Part shown: one piece after another, positions 52,495-63,264 of the stretch | Position numbering within the stretch: the first letter of the stretch is position 1 | Layout: the number at the start of each line of letters is the position of its first letter | Source: Pleurostoma richardsiae | Lineage: Eukaryota > Ascomycota > Sordariomycetes > Calosphaeriales > Pleurostomataceae | Assembly (NCBI GenBank): GCA_030052745.1 | Contig: JANBVO010000034.1 | Location: 372,001 to 436,000, forward strand | DNA length: 64,000 nt | Direction: 5' to 3' | Program-made: the position numbers and the translations under genes | The notes under the pieces: generated by a model | Databases searched by the model: none | The model's input: the letters and a program-made list of their open reading frames with translations, nothing else | Told to the model about the DNA's origin: nothing

Positions 52495-54165
52495 TCATGC
52501 AAGGGAGCTTCTTTCCTGGCTCGGCTTGATATATTCGGCTATCCGGTGCGCGATGCTTCCTTGCCTTCTCAGGCCCGCTTGACGGTGCGGCGCTGGAGGA
52601 GCGCGGGCATAACCTCTATCGAAACACGTAGCCGCGCTCTCTTCCCCGGGAATAGCGTCGCCTCCAAAATTGGGTAACTTGTCCTTCTCCGTGCCATGTC
52701 CACTTCGCAACCAGTTCACCGCCTCGGGTCCGGGCTCCGTGCTCCGGCGCCGGGCATAGTGAGAGCAGCCTCGCTGCATTTGAGTCTCAACACTCCTACG
52801 AGCCGGTCGATGGACAGGGCCATGCGGAGGATTGCGGACGTCGGGAGCAGGGCCATCAGAAAGGGGAAATTTGGGGTGGGTATTGGATACAGATGACTCC
52901 CGGATATCCTCGAGGGGTGCTGGAGCGGAAGGAGCGGTGCTGAAAAGATCCAGGTGTCTTCCGGCACTGGTCTGTTGACCAATACTGCGCTGCTCGTTGT
53001 GGCGTTTGAGACGATCCTCCTCTAGAGCATGCAGGAGAAAGACCTGATAGTCTGAAAGCTCGTCACAGCAGACAGACGTGGCTTCCACCGAAGCTGTCCC
53101 AGGCAGTCTTTGGCGGGGTGCATCGAGAACCGCAGACGGGTCCTCGGGGCTGGCGGAAGACTTAGACGCGCTCCGAGGTTCAAGTTCCGAGATCTCGGCA
53201 GGACAGTCCCAACGTTGCGTAACTTCATCTGCCGGAGCCGCTACCACCTGTGCGCAGGCTGGGGGGTTCGGTAGCCCTCGGCTCAAAACGCGCACCTGAC
53301 TCTCTGGGAGTTGTTGACTACCTAGAGTACGGGGCGTCTGCGGGCGCGGGTTACTCGCGATCCCAGGCGGCGCGAGGTCGGTCCCAAGATCATTCTCGAA
53401 AACCCGCGTCTGGCCTACCTCTGACGAGAGCTGCCGAGTCTCGTCGGACCAAGGGCCGCTTTCGTATCCGGGCCTTCCATATCGCGGCGGGACCGGCATC
53501 CGCGAAAAATCAGACGCTGCGTGTTTTGGTACATATTTAACCGGGAGAGCATCGCCCTGGTCATCGGGGCGCGGTGTTGCCTTGCCTTTCAGCCGGAAGC
53601 GGCCTCGCAAACTCAGGGGTCTCACGACGGATCGATCCGCGTTGCCTTTCGTGGTGGGAGTGCCTCCCGTCTTCCGGGACCGGTTGAGCGGCCCAGCAGT
53701 GTCGGGACGCTGCAGCACAGGAGACTGGCTGCCAAGTATTGAGCCCGCGATACCGGCATGTTCCGGCCACGGGGCGCAGGCACCGGATGCAGCTGCCCCG
53801 TGGGGGTAGGGATTGCAGGTGCCAGCTCCGACGTCAGTTGTGTCAAAGGTTGCCTGCATGGCTTTACACGGACCGCTGGCGAAATTCAAGGGGCCGGACG
53901 TTGCAGGACTCCGCCTCGTGCTCTTCCTGCGTGCCAGAAAACGGCCTAGTAGGCTCGGCTCCCCAGGTGGCGAGCTACCCTGAATAGCGGCAACATGACC
54001 TCTATCAGCATAGACAGCGTCAGCCCTTCCCGCGGGTCTGTCTTTGGATCCCCGCGGCGGCTGCGGGGGAGGCTGAGGTGATGCAACGTCGCCTGGACGG
54101 TGCAACTGCCGAGAGTGACTGCGCTGGTGGAGCCGCTGCGGCTCAAGAAAAGAGGGCAGCGGCAT
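52495..54165 (-). CDS. Intrinsically disordered fungal protein of unknown function
   Basis: A single exon of 556 aa from MPLPSFLEPQRLHQRSH; an upstream ATG at 54357 is in frame. The protein is rich in Pro, Ser, Arg and Gly, with no membrane helix or signal peptide. Two islands look constrained: CDELSDYQVFLLHALEEDRLKRH (~residues 415-440) and, at the C-terminal end, LRRQGSIAHRIAEYIKPSQE. Each could be a short amphipathic helix that docks onto a partner. I recognise no named domain. Coding is supported by the long open frame on minus, with the opposing frames broken. Confidence 0.65.
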   Translation of the reverse strand: MPLPSFLEPQRLHQRSHSRQLHRPGDVASPQPPPQPPRGSKDRPAGRADAVYADRGHVAAIQGSSPPGEPSLLGRFLARRKSTRRSPATSGPLNFASGPCKAMQATFDTTDVGAGTCNPYPHGAAASGACAPWPEHAGIAGSILGSQSPVLQRPDTAGPLNRSRKTGGTPTTKGNADRSVVRPLSLRGRFRLKGKATPRPDDQGDALPVKYVPKHAASDFSRMPVPPRYGRPGYESGPWSDETRQLSSEVGQTRVFENDLGTDLAPPGIASNPRPQTPRTLGSQQLPESQVRVLSRGLPNPPACAQVVAAPADEVTQRWDCPAEISELEPRSASKSSASPEDPSAVLDAPRQRLPGTASVEATSVCCDELSDYQVFLLHALEEDRLKRHNEQRSIGQQTSAGRHLDLFSTAPSAPAPLEDIRESSVSNTHPKFPLSDGPAPDVRNPPHGPVHRPARRSVETQMQRGCSHYARRRSTEPGPEAVNWLRSGHGTEKDKLPNFGGDAIPGEESAATCFDRGYARAPPAPHRQAGLRRQGSIAHRIAEYIKPSQERSSLA

Positions 54166-55719
54166 CGCTGAGCGAGGAGACAGCAGCAACGATGGCTTCC
54201 AGTATAGGGCTCTCTCTGGTTCTGACGGACATTCGGAACTCTGCCTTGATGTTAACGATGGCGGGGACAGGAAACCGCAACGGTGGTGGCTCCACGTCGT
54301 GCGGTCCAGCGTGCATGGGTTGGCCGGGAAAAATAAGAGCACATCCACAGTTGTCACAGTTAGAGCCAGAGAGTCGCAGAGTCCTCCTGGCTAGATGCTC
54401 ATCAGATTCCGAGTATGGCGGCTTAGCTTTTGTGGTAAATGCCTACCCGACAAGAGAGCTTCACTTCAATGAGGGTCGGCAGACAGGCGCGGAAACGCCT
54501 AATCAATCATATCTGCCGATGGCATGGATCGAGTGGCTCCGAGCACACACGTTCGCTGTAAGAAGGACAGCAAATCGGATAACGTCCAGGGAGGAAGGGA
54601 GGGGGGGTCCGGAACGCCGAAGGCAAAGTGGCGCTTGGGGGGGGGGGGGGGGTTTTTCGCACACTCGCCCCTCGACTTGCAGTCGCCTGTCTATATGAGC
54701 ACATGCTCAGCACTTACTCCCTACCGCCCAGGACGAGGGAGGGGGAGAACTCGCAGGTGGCGCCCGGATCAGCGACAATTCCGGGACGGGAAGGGCGGCA
54801 TGGATGAGCAACAGCGTCAAGAGAGAAGACACAGATGAACTCAAGCCTTTCAGGCCTTGACCACAGTAGGAAGAGCGACCCAGCCACCGGTGGTTGAGGA
54901 TATTGATTGGCACCCGGGAGGCGGAATCTGGTCTTGAGTTGGATGGACCTGTCCGAGATTTCCAGGGGAAAGCCATCACATGGTGCCGAGGGGCCCGCTG
55001 GCGGGTGTCGACCGATATCGAGCTCCTTTGCAGGTCGCGAACCCCACTGCGCAGACTGTCGCCTCAGCTTTTACCTGCGGGGACTTGGTGGCGCGCGTAA
55101 GGCGAGGAGATGCAGGCGCTACATCACTGGGCAGATACCTGCAGAGGACAGCGGTCAACAACCCCAACAAGGCGACGGCGACACGAACTGCGGCAAGCGG
55201 ACGAACTACGTAACCGCATCGAAGGTAAGGTGTTAGGCAGGCGACTGTAGCTCCCGGCATCCCAGAAGCGGATACACTGATACTGAGTACCTGATGTTCT
55301 TGGGGCCTTCAGCCGGGCAGAAAAGCACAATGTCCGCGATAAGCCAATGTGGTAGGCTAGCGCGAGATCCCGGGCAGGGTAGAGTCAAGGTTCTATGCCT
55401 GCATGCGTCCAGGTACGGGAGTCTGTGCAGAGCGAAGTCATGAGCGGTGATCAACCATGCAATCGTGCTGGCCGCCATTGCCCCTGTTCCCCCCGCTTAT
55501 ATTTGACGGTAGGAAGTCTGGAAGTCCAGAACAGGAAAAGACCAAGGCTCGCTCCTCAACCTCCCTCACCGTCCTCCCACCAAGAAGAGCTGTCGGCATG
55601 TCGCATCTAGCATTACGCTGGTGTCACTGACATGCCCAACATCTTTGGCAAGCGCTAAGGCTGCAGAGCGCGTGTAAAAAAAGAACGCGATCTCGGCTGC
55701 GAGTCCACTGTGAAGCCAA
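54166..55719. other. Intergenic with a 16-base G run
   Basis: Upstream of the disordered-protein gene and downstream of the TRIP4-like gene. A run of 16 G (54637-54652) followed by ttttt is present; the preceding purine-rich stretch (ggagggaggggggg, ~54590-54607) adds to a possible G-quadruplex. No gene seen. Confidence 0.5.
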
Positions 55720-57375
55720 CTAACCACATTTAGGCTCGTCGACAGCAGCGACATCCCCGGCCCCGTCGCCCTTCCTCCCTGCATAGATGCCGCCGTCAAG
55801 TATGACGCCTTCGTTATCATCCAAATCGTCCTGCACTCTTCTCCATTGAGCAGACTTGTCCTCCCGGCCTCTCGACTCCGCGATTTCCCCCTTGGGGTTA
55901 TAAACTGGCTTGATCATGCCACCAAGAAGGGGGTTTTTGCTGAAGGCTCCCCTTCCCCCTCCCCCATTCGCGTCGCTATTCTGCAACAAGCCAGTGGCTC
56001 TATGCTGGATGTCCTCCTCCGAAGGGCTCGGCGGACGCTCTGAAGGGGCCATTTTCTTGACGACTTTGCCCCCGACCAGATCGATGCTGAGGACCTGCTT
56101 GCGCTTTTCATAGTCTGGGCGCGCGTTCCATTCCACCTCTCGCAATAGCTTCTGTTGCCTCTTCAACTCACGGGCCCTGTCTTCCGGGCTTGCCCAGATG
56201 CTGCCCCCAAACGAGCCAGCCATGGCACCTGAAATGTCAAAGTCAGCCGCTTCGTCGCGCACTGTCGTTCGCCGTGCGTTCTGTGCCTGAAAGCCCAGTA
56301 GTTTGTCTCGATGCTCCCTTGCCTTTTCCTCAGCATCGTCCAGCTCCGGTTCCGGCCCAGTTCTCGGCTTGGCGAATGGACGTGACGTTCCGGCAACGTC
56401 AGGCCGTTTATGGGCTTGCCGGTCAGCCGCCATGCGCTCCCGCCCTCTCTCCGCCTTGAGCTCCTTGATCATGGCCTGGACCTCCTTCGAGGAAAGCAAT
56501 GGTGTTCCGCAGAAACTACAGGGGCCCAGCCCTTCCTTGACGCACACTACCTTACCACAATTCAAGCAGTTGGGAGCCGCAGCCTGCAGCGGGTGGCGGG
56601 TGGCAACGCAGTTGCACCGCCGAATAGCTGTGCCAGCGTCGTCATGCAACGACGGATTCGTGGTAATTTCAAGTGAGCGAATGGCAGCGTCGAGATCGGC
56701 AATGACAGCGGAGGCACCGTGCATAGCTGTACCTCCGATAACAGATACCTTGGTTGATACCGTACTGCTCCCGTCGGAAGCTGGTCGAGGAACGGAAATG
56801 CGAGATGATTGCTTAGACTTCTGTTTCGAGCGCGGAGCATGCAGACCGTCGGACACCAGAGGACCTGCAGCAGATGGCGGAGGCCTCGACGACTGAAGAA
56901 GAGTGCTTGACTTGGTGTCAGAGATCCCCGAAGTAGGATTCATAGGTGGATTTCTAGATGATGCGGAAGGTTCTGCGGGGTTCTGAGAAATATAATCGTC
57001 CTGAAGAGCTTTCTTGCTGTAGGCCGTGCCGACATTCGTACCGAGATCCACAAGCGGCCTCGCAACTGGAGTGTGCAGCGGCGCCTTCTTCTTGCGTGCC
57101 GCTCTACGGAGCTTGGGCATAGCCTCAATATCTGATGACGGTGTGGCAGTCAAGACACTCATTTGGCTGCATCGCGGAGCTAGCAATGTTGCGATGGGAT
57201 CCTGCCGGCGCGAGTTGAAGGCAGAGATGAACTCGATGGCCTGAGGCGAGTCCCCAAGCAGGTTCTCAAAGTGCTTCGCGGCCTCCTGCTTAGACAAGGT
57301 TGACGCATATTCCAGAGCTTGCCGGAGATCGGCATCCGGTAGGTCGATGAGGCGTGAAAGCTGTATGAGCGACAT
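55720..57375 (-). CDS. TRIP4/ASC-1-like zinc-finger (C2HC5) protein
   Basis: One exon of 551 aa, starting MSLIQLSRLIDLPDADL (an ATG 18 codons upstream is in frame but less family-like). The zf-C2HC5 domain (PF06221) lies at ~residues 260-315: CNCVATRHPLQAAAPNCLNCGKVVCVKEGLGPCSFCGTPLL, the hallmark of activating signal cointegrator 1. In animals and yeast (Rqt4) this protein belongs to the ASC-1/RQT helicase complex that splits collided ribosomes. The N-terminal ~60 residues form the CUE-like helices (LRQALEYASTLSKQEAAKHFENLLGD). The C-terminal half is charged and coiled (ARELKRQQKLLREVEWNARPDYEKRKQ), ending in an acidic tail. No ASCH domain is seen, as in fungal orthologues. Confidence 0.9.
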   Translation of the reverse strand: MSLIQLSRLIDLPDADLRQALEYASTLSKQEAAKHFENLLGDSPQAIEFISAFNSRRQDPIATLLAPRCSQMSVLTATPSSDIEAMPKLRRAARKKKAPLHTPVARPLVDLGTNVGTAYSKKALQDDYISQNPAEPSASSRNPPMNPTSGISDTKSSTLLQSSRPPPSAAGPLVSDGLHAPRSKQKSKQSSRISVPRPASDGSSTVSTKVSVIGGTAMHGASAVIADLDAAIRSLEITTNPSLHDDAGTAIRRCNCVATRHPLQAAAPNCLNCGKVVCVKEGLGPCSFCGTPLLSSKEVQAMIKELKAERGRERMAADRQAHKRPDVAGTSRPFAKPRTGPEPELDDAEEKAREHRDKLLGFQAQNARRTTVRDEAADFDISGAMAGSFGGSIWASPEDRARELKRQQKLLREVEWNARPDYEKRKQVLSIDLVGGKVVKKMAPSERPPSPSEEDIQHRATGLLQNSDANGGGGRGAFSKNPLLGGMIKPVYNPKGEIAESRGREDKSAQWRRVQDDLDDNEGVILDGGIYAGRKGDGAGDVAAVDEPKCG

Positions 57376-58513
57376 GGCACAATGCCGAGATAATTGAGGG
57401 TGGTCGCCCCGAGATCGTTCTTCTGACACTGACCTGCACTAACTTTTAAGCAGCTTAGTTGGATCAAGAAGCCTGATATCACCGCGGGCGTCTGATTTGT
57501 ATATAGTTGGATCAGGTATGGCCTTAGAAAATACGACTGTAGATGGCGATAGTAAACGTGAACTAGAGTTCGCGCCTTAGTGTACCTGATAGCTACGCAG
57601 TAGACCAAGATAAAGTATTCCAACGTTACGCACCAGGCGCCAGCCACCTGGCACGATAGCTCGTGCAGACGGCAGCTCTCACATCTTGCATCTTTTGTTC
57701 GTACAGTCATTTGGTATGTAGTCATAGGGTCTTACATAATTTAAAAGTATTCTTTACCTATTAACTTAACTATCTTTATTCATATAGTAAGTAGGCTTAC
57801 CGATAGTTACCTTCTGAGATAGGTTTAGTTCGAAGTCATGCAGACTTTTCATTATGCACCTTACTACTATGTATGTATACAGTCGTGAAAATCTGTACCC
57901 AGGTACCTAGGTACCTAAGTCCACATACGTTACTTAGGTACTGTACCTTACCTACTTAGTCAACTACTCTGTACTTATCCCTACCTATACAAGGAACTCT
58001 CAATACAACATTTGAGTATACAGTTTTACAATACACACCAAGAAGGATCGTAATCCAGCTTCGATATGTAGGTAGGTACCTTAGTCAGAGATAGGTGCAC
58101 TCTCAGTAGTGTGTGGCGGAAGGGGATGGTAGGGGGAGAAGAGAGGTGGACCTTACATAATAAATCCAGGTCTCTGGCCGGCCTCGTAGAAGACCACAGA
58201 TAATATTCCCTAATCACAGTCCCTACCTAACCACGTTCAAATTCGGCCTGTTCAACTTTCTCCAGTTACCTTACCGTCATCCGTCTGCGTCGCAGTTTTC
58301 CTCCCCCTCACTCCTCTCAAGCGGCATCCTCACATCAGAGCACGCTCCCCTGAGAGATTATCTTATTCTTTTTGCGTTCCCTGTAGCCAACCCTGCTAGA
58401 GCAGGCGCGCCATTAACCCATCACAACGCATCCCACCTGCGAACAGTTTATGATTGAACAGGCCAGCGCCCACTGCCTTCTTGCCTCGTCTGCCTGCGGC
58501 CCTTTGCGCCGAG
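57376..58513. promoter_or_regulatory. Divergent promoter region of TRIP4-like gene and SPF1
   Basis: About 1.1 kb, AT-rich at ~57720-58030, with a TACCTAGGTA cluster at ~57895-57960 and another copy near 58068-58084. A CT-rich tract (58255-58390) precedes the SPF1 start. No gene seen; a minus open frame (57180-57725) overlaps the TRIP4-like 5' end and is not family-like. Confidence 0.55.
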
Positions 58514-61500
58514 ATGGCAGGTCCCCTTGTCGACAACTCTCAGATCAAGTCTGCTGAGTTGTTAGCGTCACGCCCTGTCCTACTGCACGCCTATGTCTGG
58601 CCGTTCACTATAATATGGCCCGTTTTCCTGGCCTTCTACCTCACCCCTGAGCTCTACGAGACGCACATCGGTGCATCTGAGTGGACTTTTGTCTGGGTCG
58701 GCACCATTATCACTGCGCAAAGCCTCGTCTGGCTGTGTACCCACTGGAGCGTCAATCTCCGGGCCCTCTTCACCACCCGGAAGGTGTATTCTATCGATGA
58801 TGCTGAGCTTATCAAGGTCATCCCCGTCGCAAACGCTGGCGTAGCTGATATTTGTAAGCTGGCGCGCGACAAGGTATGTCTTCCCATTTATTCTCCTTCC
58901 AGGCCCGGTCTTCGTCCACCTTCCTCTCCTCACTTGACTATGCCGCCTTGTTAGCCGAGCGGGGTCGATATGCTGGTGATCAGCTCTCTGACTTTTTGTT
59001 TGGGAGTTCGGGGCTGATGCTGTAATGGTTTCCTTAGGTCGGTGACAAGACAAATGTATCCTTCCTCTTCCAGAAGCGCCGCTTTCTCTATGATCCTACC
59101 CGGAAGTGCTTCAGCACTCTGACTTACGAAGTGGATGCCGAGCCGAAACCCCTCCTTGCAAAATTCCAAAAGTCGAGAGGCATAGCGAGCGCCGCGGAAC
59201 TCAACAGGCTAGAGCAACATTACGGTCACAATACCTTTGACATCCCAGTGCCGAGCTTCACAGAGCTGTTCAAGGAACATGCAGTAGCGCCGTTTTTCGT
59301 TTTTCAAGTGTTCTGCGTTGGTTTGTGGATGCTGGACGAATACTGGTACTATTCTCTGTTCACTCTTTTTATGCTAGTTGCCTTCGAAAGTACTGTTGTA
59401 TGGCAGCGTCAACGTACCCTGAACGAGTTTCGTGGGATGAGCATCAAGCCATATAATGTCTGGGTCCATCGCCTAGGCAAATGGACCGAGATCCAGAGTG
59501 ACAGGCTGCTGCCAGGGGACCTGGTTTCAGTTGGACGAACCAAAGACGACGGCGGAGTGGCCTGCGATATGCTGCTTGTCGAGGGGGCTGCAATCGTGAA
59601 CGAGGCTATGCTGTCTGGCGAAAGTACTCCTCTGCTGAAAGATTCGGTGCAGTTACGCCCGGCCGACGCTTCCCTGGACTCTGAGGGGCTGGACAAGAAC
59701 GCTTTTCTCTGGGGCGGTACAAAGGTGTTGCAAATCACTCACGGAACTGCTGATGAGGAGAAGCCTACACTTGCCTCAGGCGTGCCGCCGCCACCTGACA
59801 AAGGCGCTATGGGTATCGTCATCAAGACCGGCTTTGAGACTTCGCAAGGCAGCTTGGTACGCACTATGATCTACTCAACTGAACGAGTATCTGCAAACAA
59901 CTTGGAGGCCCTTCTGTTCATCCTCTTCCTCCTTATCTTTGCCATCGCAGCCTCGTGGTACGTCTGGGATGAGGGTGTCAAAAGGGACAGGAAACGCTCA
60001 AAACTTCTCCTCGACTGCGTCCTCATCATCACGAGCGTGGTCCCTCCTGAGCTCCCTATGGAACTTAGTTTGGCTGTCAACACGAGTCTGGCGGCTCTCG
60101 CTAAGTTTGCTATATTCTGCACTGAGCCCTTTCGGATACCCTTTGCAGGGCGCATTGACATCGCATGCTTCGACAAGACTGGGACGTTGACCGGCGAGGA
60201 CCTTGTTGTTGAGGGTATTGCTGGCCTTGGACTTGGCCATTCTGGTACAGACACGCCCCGTGAAGCTGACGGCGCACACAGCCACATTGCTCCTGTTAGT
60301 CAGTCAAGCTTGGAGACCACACTTGTGCTCGCTACTGCCCACGCACTCGTGAAGCTCGATGAAGGCGAGATTGTTGGCGACCCTATGGAGAAGGCGACGC
60401 TTGTAGCCTTGGGCTGGAGTCTCGGGAAGCAGGACACCCTGACCAACAAATCTGCGACCGCCGCTGGTGGTGGGGTTACAGGGACCGTCCAGATCAGGCG
60501 GCGTTTCCAGTTCTCCTCCGCGCTCAAGAGGCAGAGCTCTGTTGCAACGGTCCATGGCAGAGACCCGGCGACGGGGAAGAAGTTACAGGGGACTTTCGCC
60601 GGTGTCAAGGGCGCTCCCGAAACAATTATGGGGATGCTCATCAACGTGCCGGCAGACTACGAAGAAACATACAGATACTTCACTCGCAAAGGGTCACGTG
60701 TTCTAGCCCTCGCCTACAAACAGCTGACGACAGATAAGGAGTTGGGTTCACACAAGATCAACGACCTCAAGCGTGAGGACGTCGAGGCCAGTCTCACCTT
60801 TGCAGGGTTTCTAGTACTGCACTGCCCGTTGAAGGAAGATGCGAAGCAAGCCGTGCAGATGCTCAACGAGAGCAGCCATCGTGTCATCATGATCACTGGA
60901 GACAATCCTCTCACGGCAGCCCATGTCGCGCGGGAGGTTGAAATTATCGATCGGACCGCCCTCATTCTAGATGTACCAGAGGACAAGAGCAGCCAGGACA
61001 AACTTATTTGGCATAGCGTTGACGGTCGGACCCGCATCGTCGTCGACCCGGGGAAGCCCATCGACTCTAGCATCCTAGAGTCTTACGATCTCTGCGTCAC
61101 GGGTTACGCCTTAGCCAAATTCCAGGGCCAGCCAGGCTGGAAGCAGATATTGCGGTACGCCTGGGTCTACGCTCGGGTATCCCCCAAACAGAAGGAGGAA
61201 ATCCTGTTGGGGTACAAGGACATGGGCTACTATACACTCATGGCTGGTGACGGCACTAACGATGTAGGCGCTCTGAAGCAGGCTCACATTGGCGTGGCGC
61301 TCTTAAACGGAACGCAAGAGGACCTTACCCGGATCGCTGAACACGCCCGCAATGCCAAGATGAAGGAGATCTACCAGAAGCAGGTCGACCTGATGAAACG
61401 GTTCAATCAACCCGCACCTCCCGTTCCGGTCCTGATCGCCCATCTCTACCCACCTGGTCCATCCAACCCCCATTATCAAAAGGCAATGGAACGTGAGGCT

Positions 61501-62701
61501 CAGAAGAAAGGTGTCACGGTTGAAGAGCTCGCGAGACTCAACGGAACCCCCGCCATTGAGACAGTCACGTCCCCGGCCGCTCAACAGCTAATAAACTCAG
61601 ATCAGCGCCACGCAAAACAGGCAGAGGCTGCTAAGAAAGCTGCCACTCTTGCCGACAAATTAACGCAGAGCATGATGGACAATGAGTTGGGCGACGATGA
61701 GCCACCCAGCCTCAAGCTCGGCGATGCTTCCGTGGCCGCCCCATTCACATCGAAGTTGCGCAATGTCATGGCAATACCAAACATCATCCGTCAAGGCCGC
61801 TGCACTCTCGTCGCTACGATTCAGATGTACAAGATCCTCGCCCTGAATTGCCTCATTAGCGCTTACAGCTTGAGTGTCCTCTACTTGGAAGGCATCAAGT
61901 TTGGCGATGGACAATATACCATCAGTGGCATGCTCATGAGCGTCTGCTTTCTTTCCATATCAAGGGCAAGGTCCGTGGAAGGCCTTTCAAAGGAGCGCCC
62001 ACAGCCGAACATCTTCAACTTCTATATCATCGGTTCGATTCTGGGACAGTTCGCCGTTCACATCGCCACTTTGATATACATTGCTAATTTCTGCGATAAG
62101 CTGGAGCCGTAGGGATCCCCTCTCGCCAGAGCCTAGTCCTGTTCAATGCTAACTTGTCAACAGACGTTCCGCCGTCGTGGATCTCGAGGCTGAGTTTCAG
62201 CCTTCCCTGCTTAACAGCGCGGTCTATCTTCTCCAGCTCATACAACAGATCAGCACTTTTGCTGTTAACTACCAAGGACGACCGTTCCGTGAGTCCCTCT
62301 CCGAGAATAAGGGCATGTTCTACGGGATTGTCGGGGTAACCGCAATCGCGTTCTCTTGCTCGACGGAATTCATTCCCGAACTGAACGAGACAATGAAGCT
62401 CGTTAAGTTCACGGATGAGTTTAAGACGACGATGACTGCCGTCATGGTCATCGACTACGCGTCGTGTTGGGTCATTGAGGTTGTATTGAAGAGGCTTTTC
62501 TCCGACTTCCGGCCGCGCGATATTGCCACCCGGAGGTCAGATCAGCTCGAGCGAGAGCGGAGCAGGAAGGAGGAAGAGGCGAAGCTCAGGCAGGTAGACG
62601 AGGAGAAGGAGAGGCTGGAGAAGGTGGCCGAGTTTGAGAGAAGAGCTGAAGAGCAGCGACGTAGACTGCAGGCCTGGCGAGAAGGCAGACACGCTGCATA
62701 G
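58514..62701 (+). CDS. SPF1: P5A-type ATPase, ER transmembrane-helix dislocase
   Basis: Exons 58514-58873, 59038-62108 and 62164-62701 give 1322 aa from MAGPLVDNSQIKSAEL (yeast Spf1 1215 aa). P5A ATPases remove mistargeted tail-anchored and misinserted helices from the ER and affect Mn and sterol homeostasis. Seen in order: N-terminal helices, actuator motif PGDLVSVGR and LSGES, the P5A signature VVPPELPMELS in helix 4 (~residues 454-464), phosphorylation motif CFDKTGTLTGED (D499), nucleotide-binding KGAPE, and the hinge GDGTNDVGALK (~857). A charged, coiled tail (RERSRKEEEAKLRQVDEEKE) ends the protein. The last intron (62109-62163) lies right after CDKLEP; unspliced, the frame would end at 62112 and lose the last helices. 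Confidence 0.96.
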
Positions 62702-63264
62702 AGGCTCGCTAGAGCGGTGCTGACCAGGCTTGCTTTGATTCTCCAGACGACAGCGGCGACGATACACTCGTCATCTCGCAACAATATTGACGCATCAGTA
62801 ATTCCTGCATAGAGAGAACTTGCCTTCGGAAAGAATATGGCGTTCCTGAATGACACAGTGGGCCTTTCCCCGTTGGAATTCAGTGACATGGAAGCCACCC
62901 GGTCCCGATAAAGGTAACGCAACTTGCGTGCGCTGTCACGGGAAACGGACATGTCATAGCTAGAGCACATTATGGTAAAGGTGGTGGTGAAATAAAACAA
63001 GTTTTCGACCCTATGGTACAGTAGACGCGCACCGCCCTACTTCGCGCCTGGAGCCAGGCAGCCCCCCCTTCAGATTGCATCACATAGGTGTAGCACAGAT
63101 GCGGTACAACCCGCGACATGCGCCACATATATCTACGAGTGTATCTCAGCAAGCTTGTGCTGCGGACATTGTCGGTGCCAGTCGCAGGTGATGTAGAGTC
63201 GCGCCCATACTGAGGAGGACACTAGCCCCCCGAACCAACACCCGCAACCTTAAGAGAAGGTTGC
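62702..63264. other. Intergenic between convergent SPF1 and MDH
   Basis: About 560 bp with the 3' ends of two convergent genes. No coding or repeat feature is supported. Confidence 0.5.

Noticed and set aside
55720-57375. Extra introns in the TRIP4-like gene
   Set aside because: The frame is open from start to stop and GT/AG pairs inside do not improve similarity.
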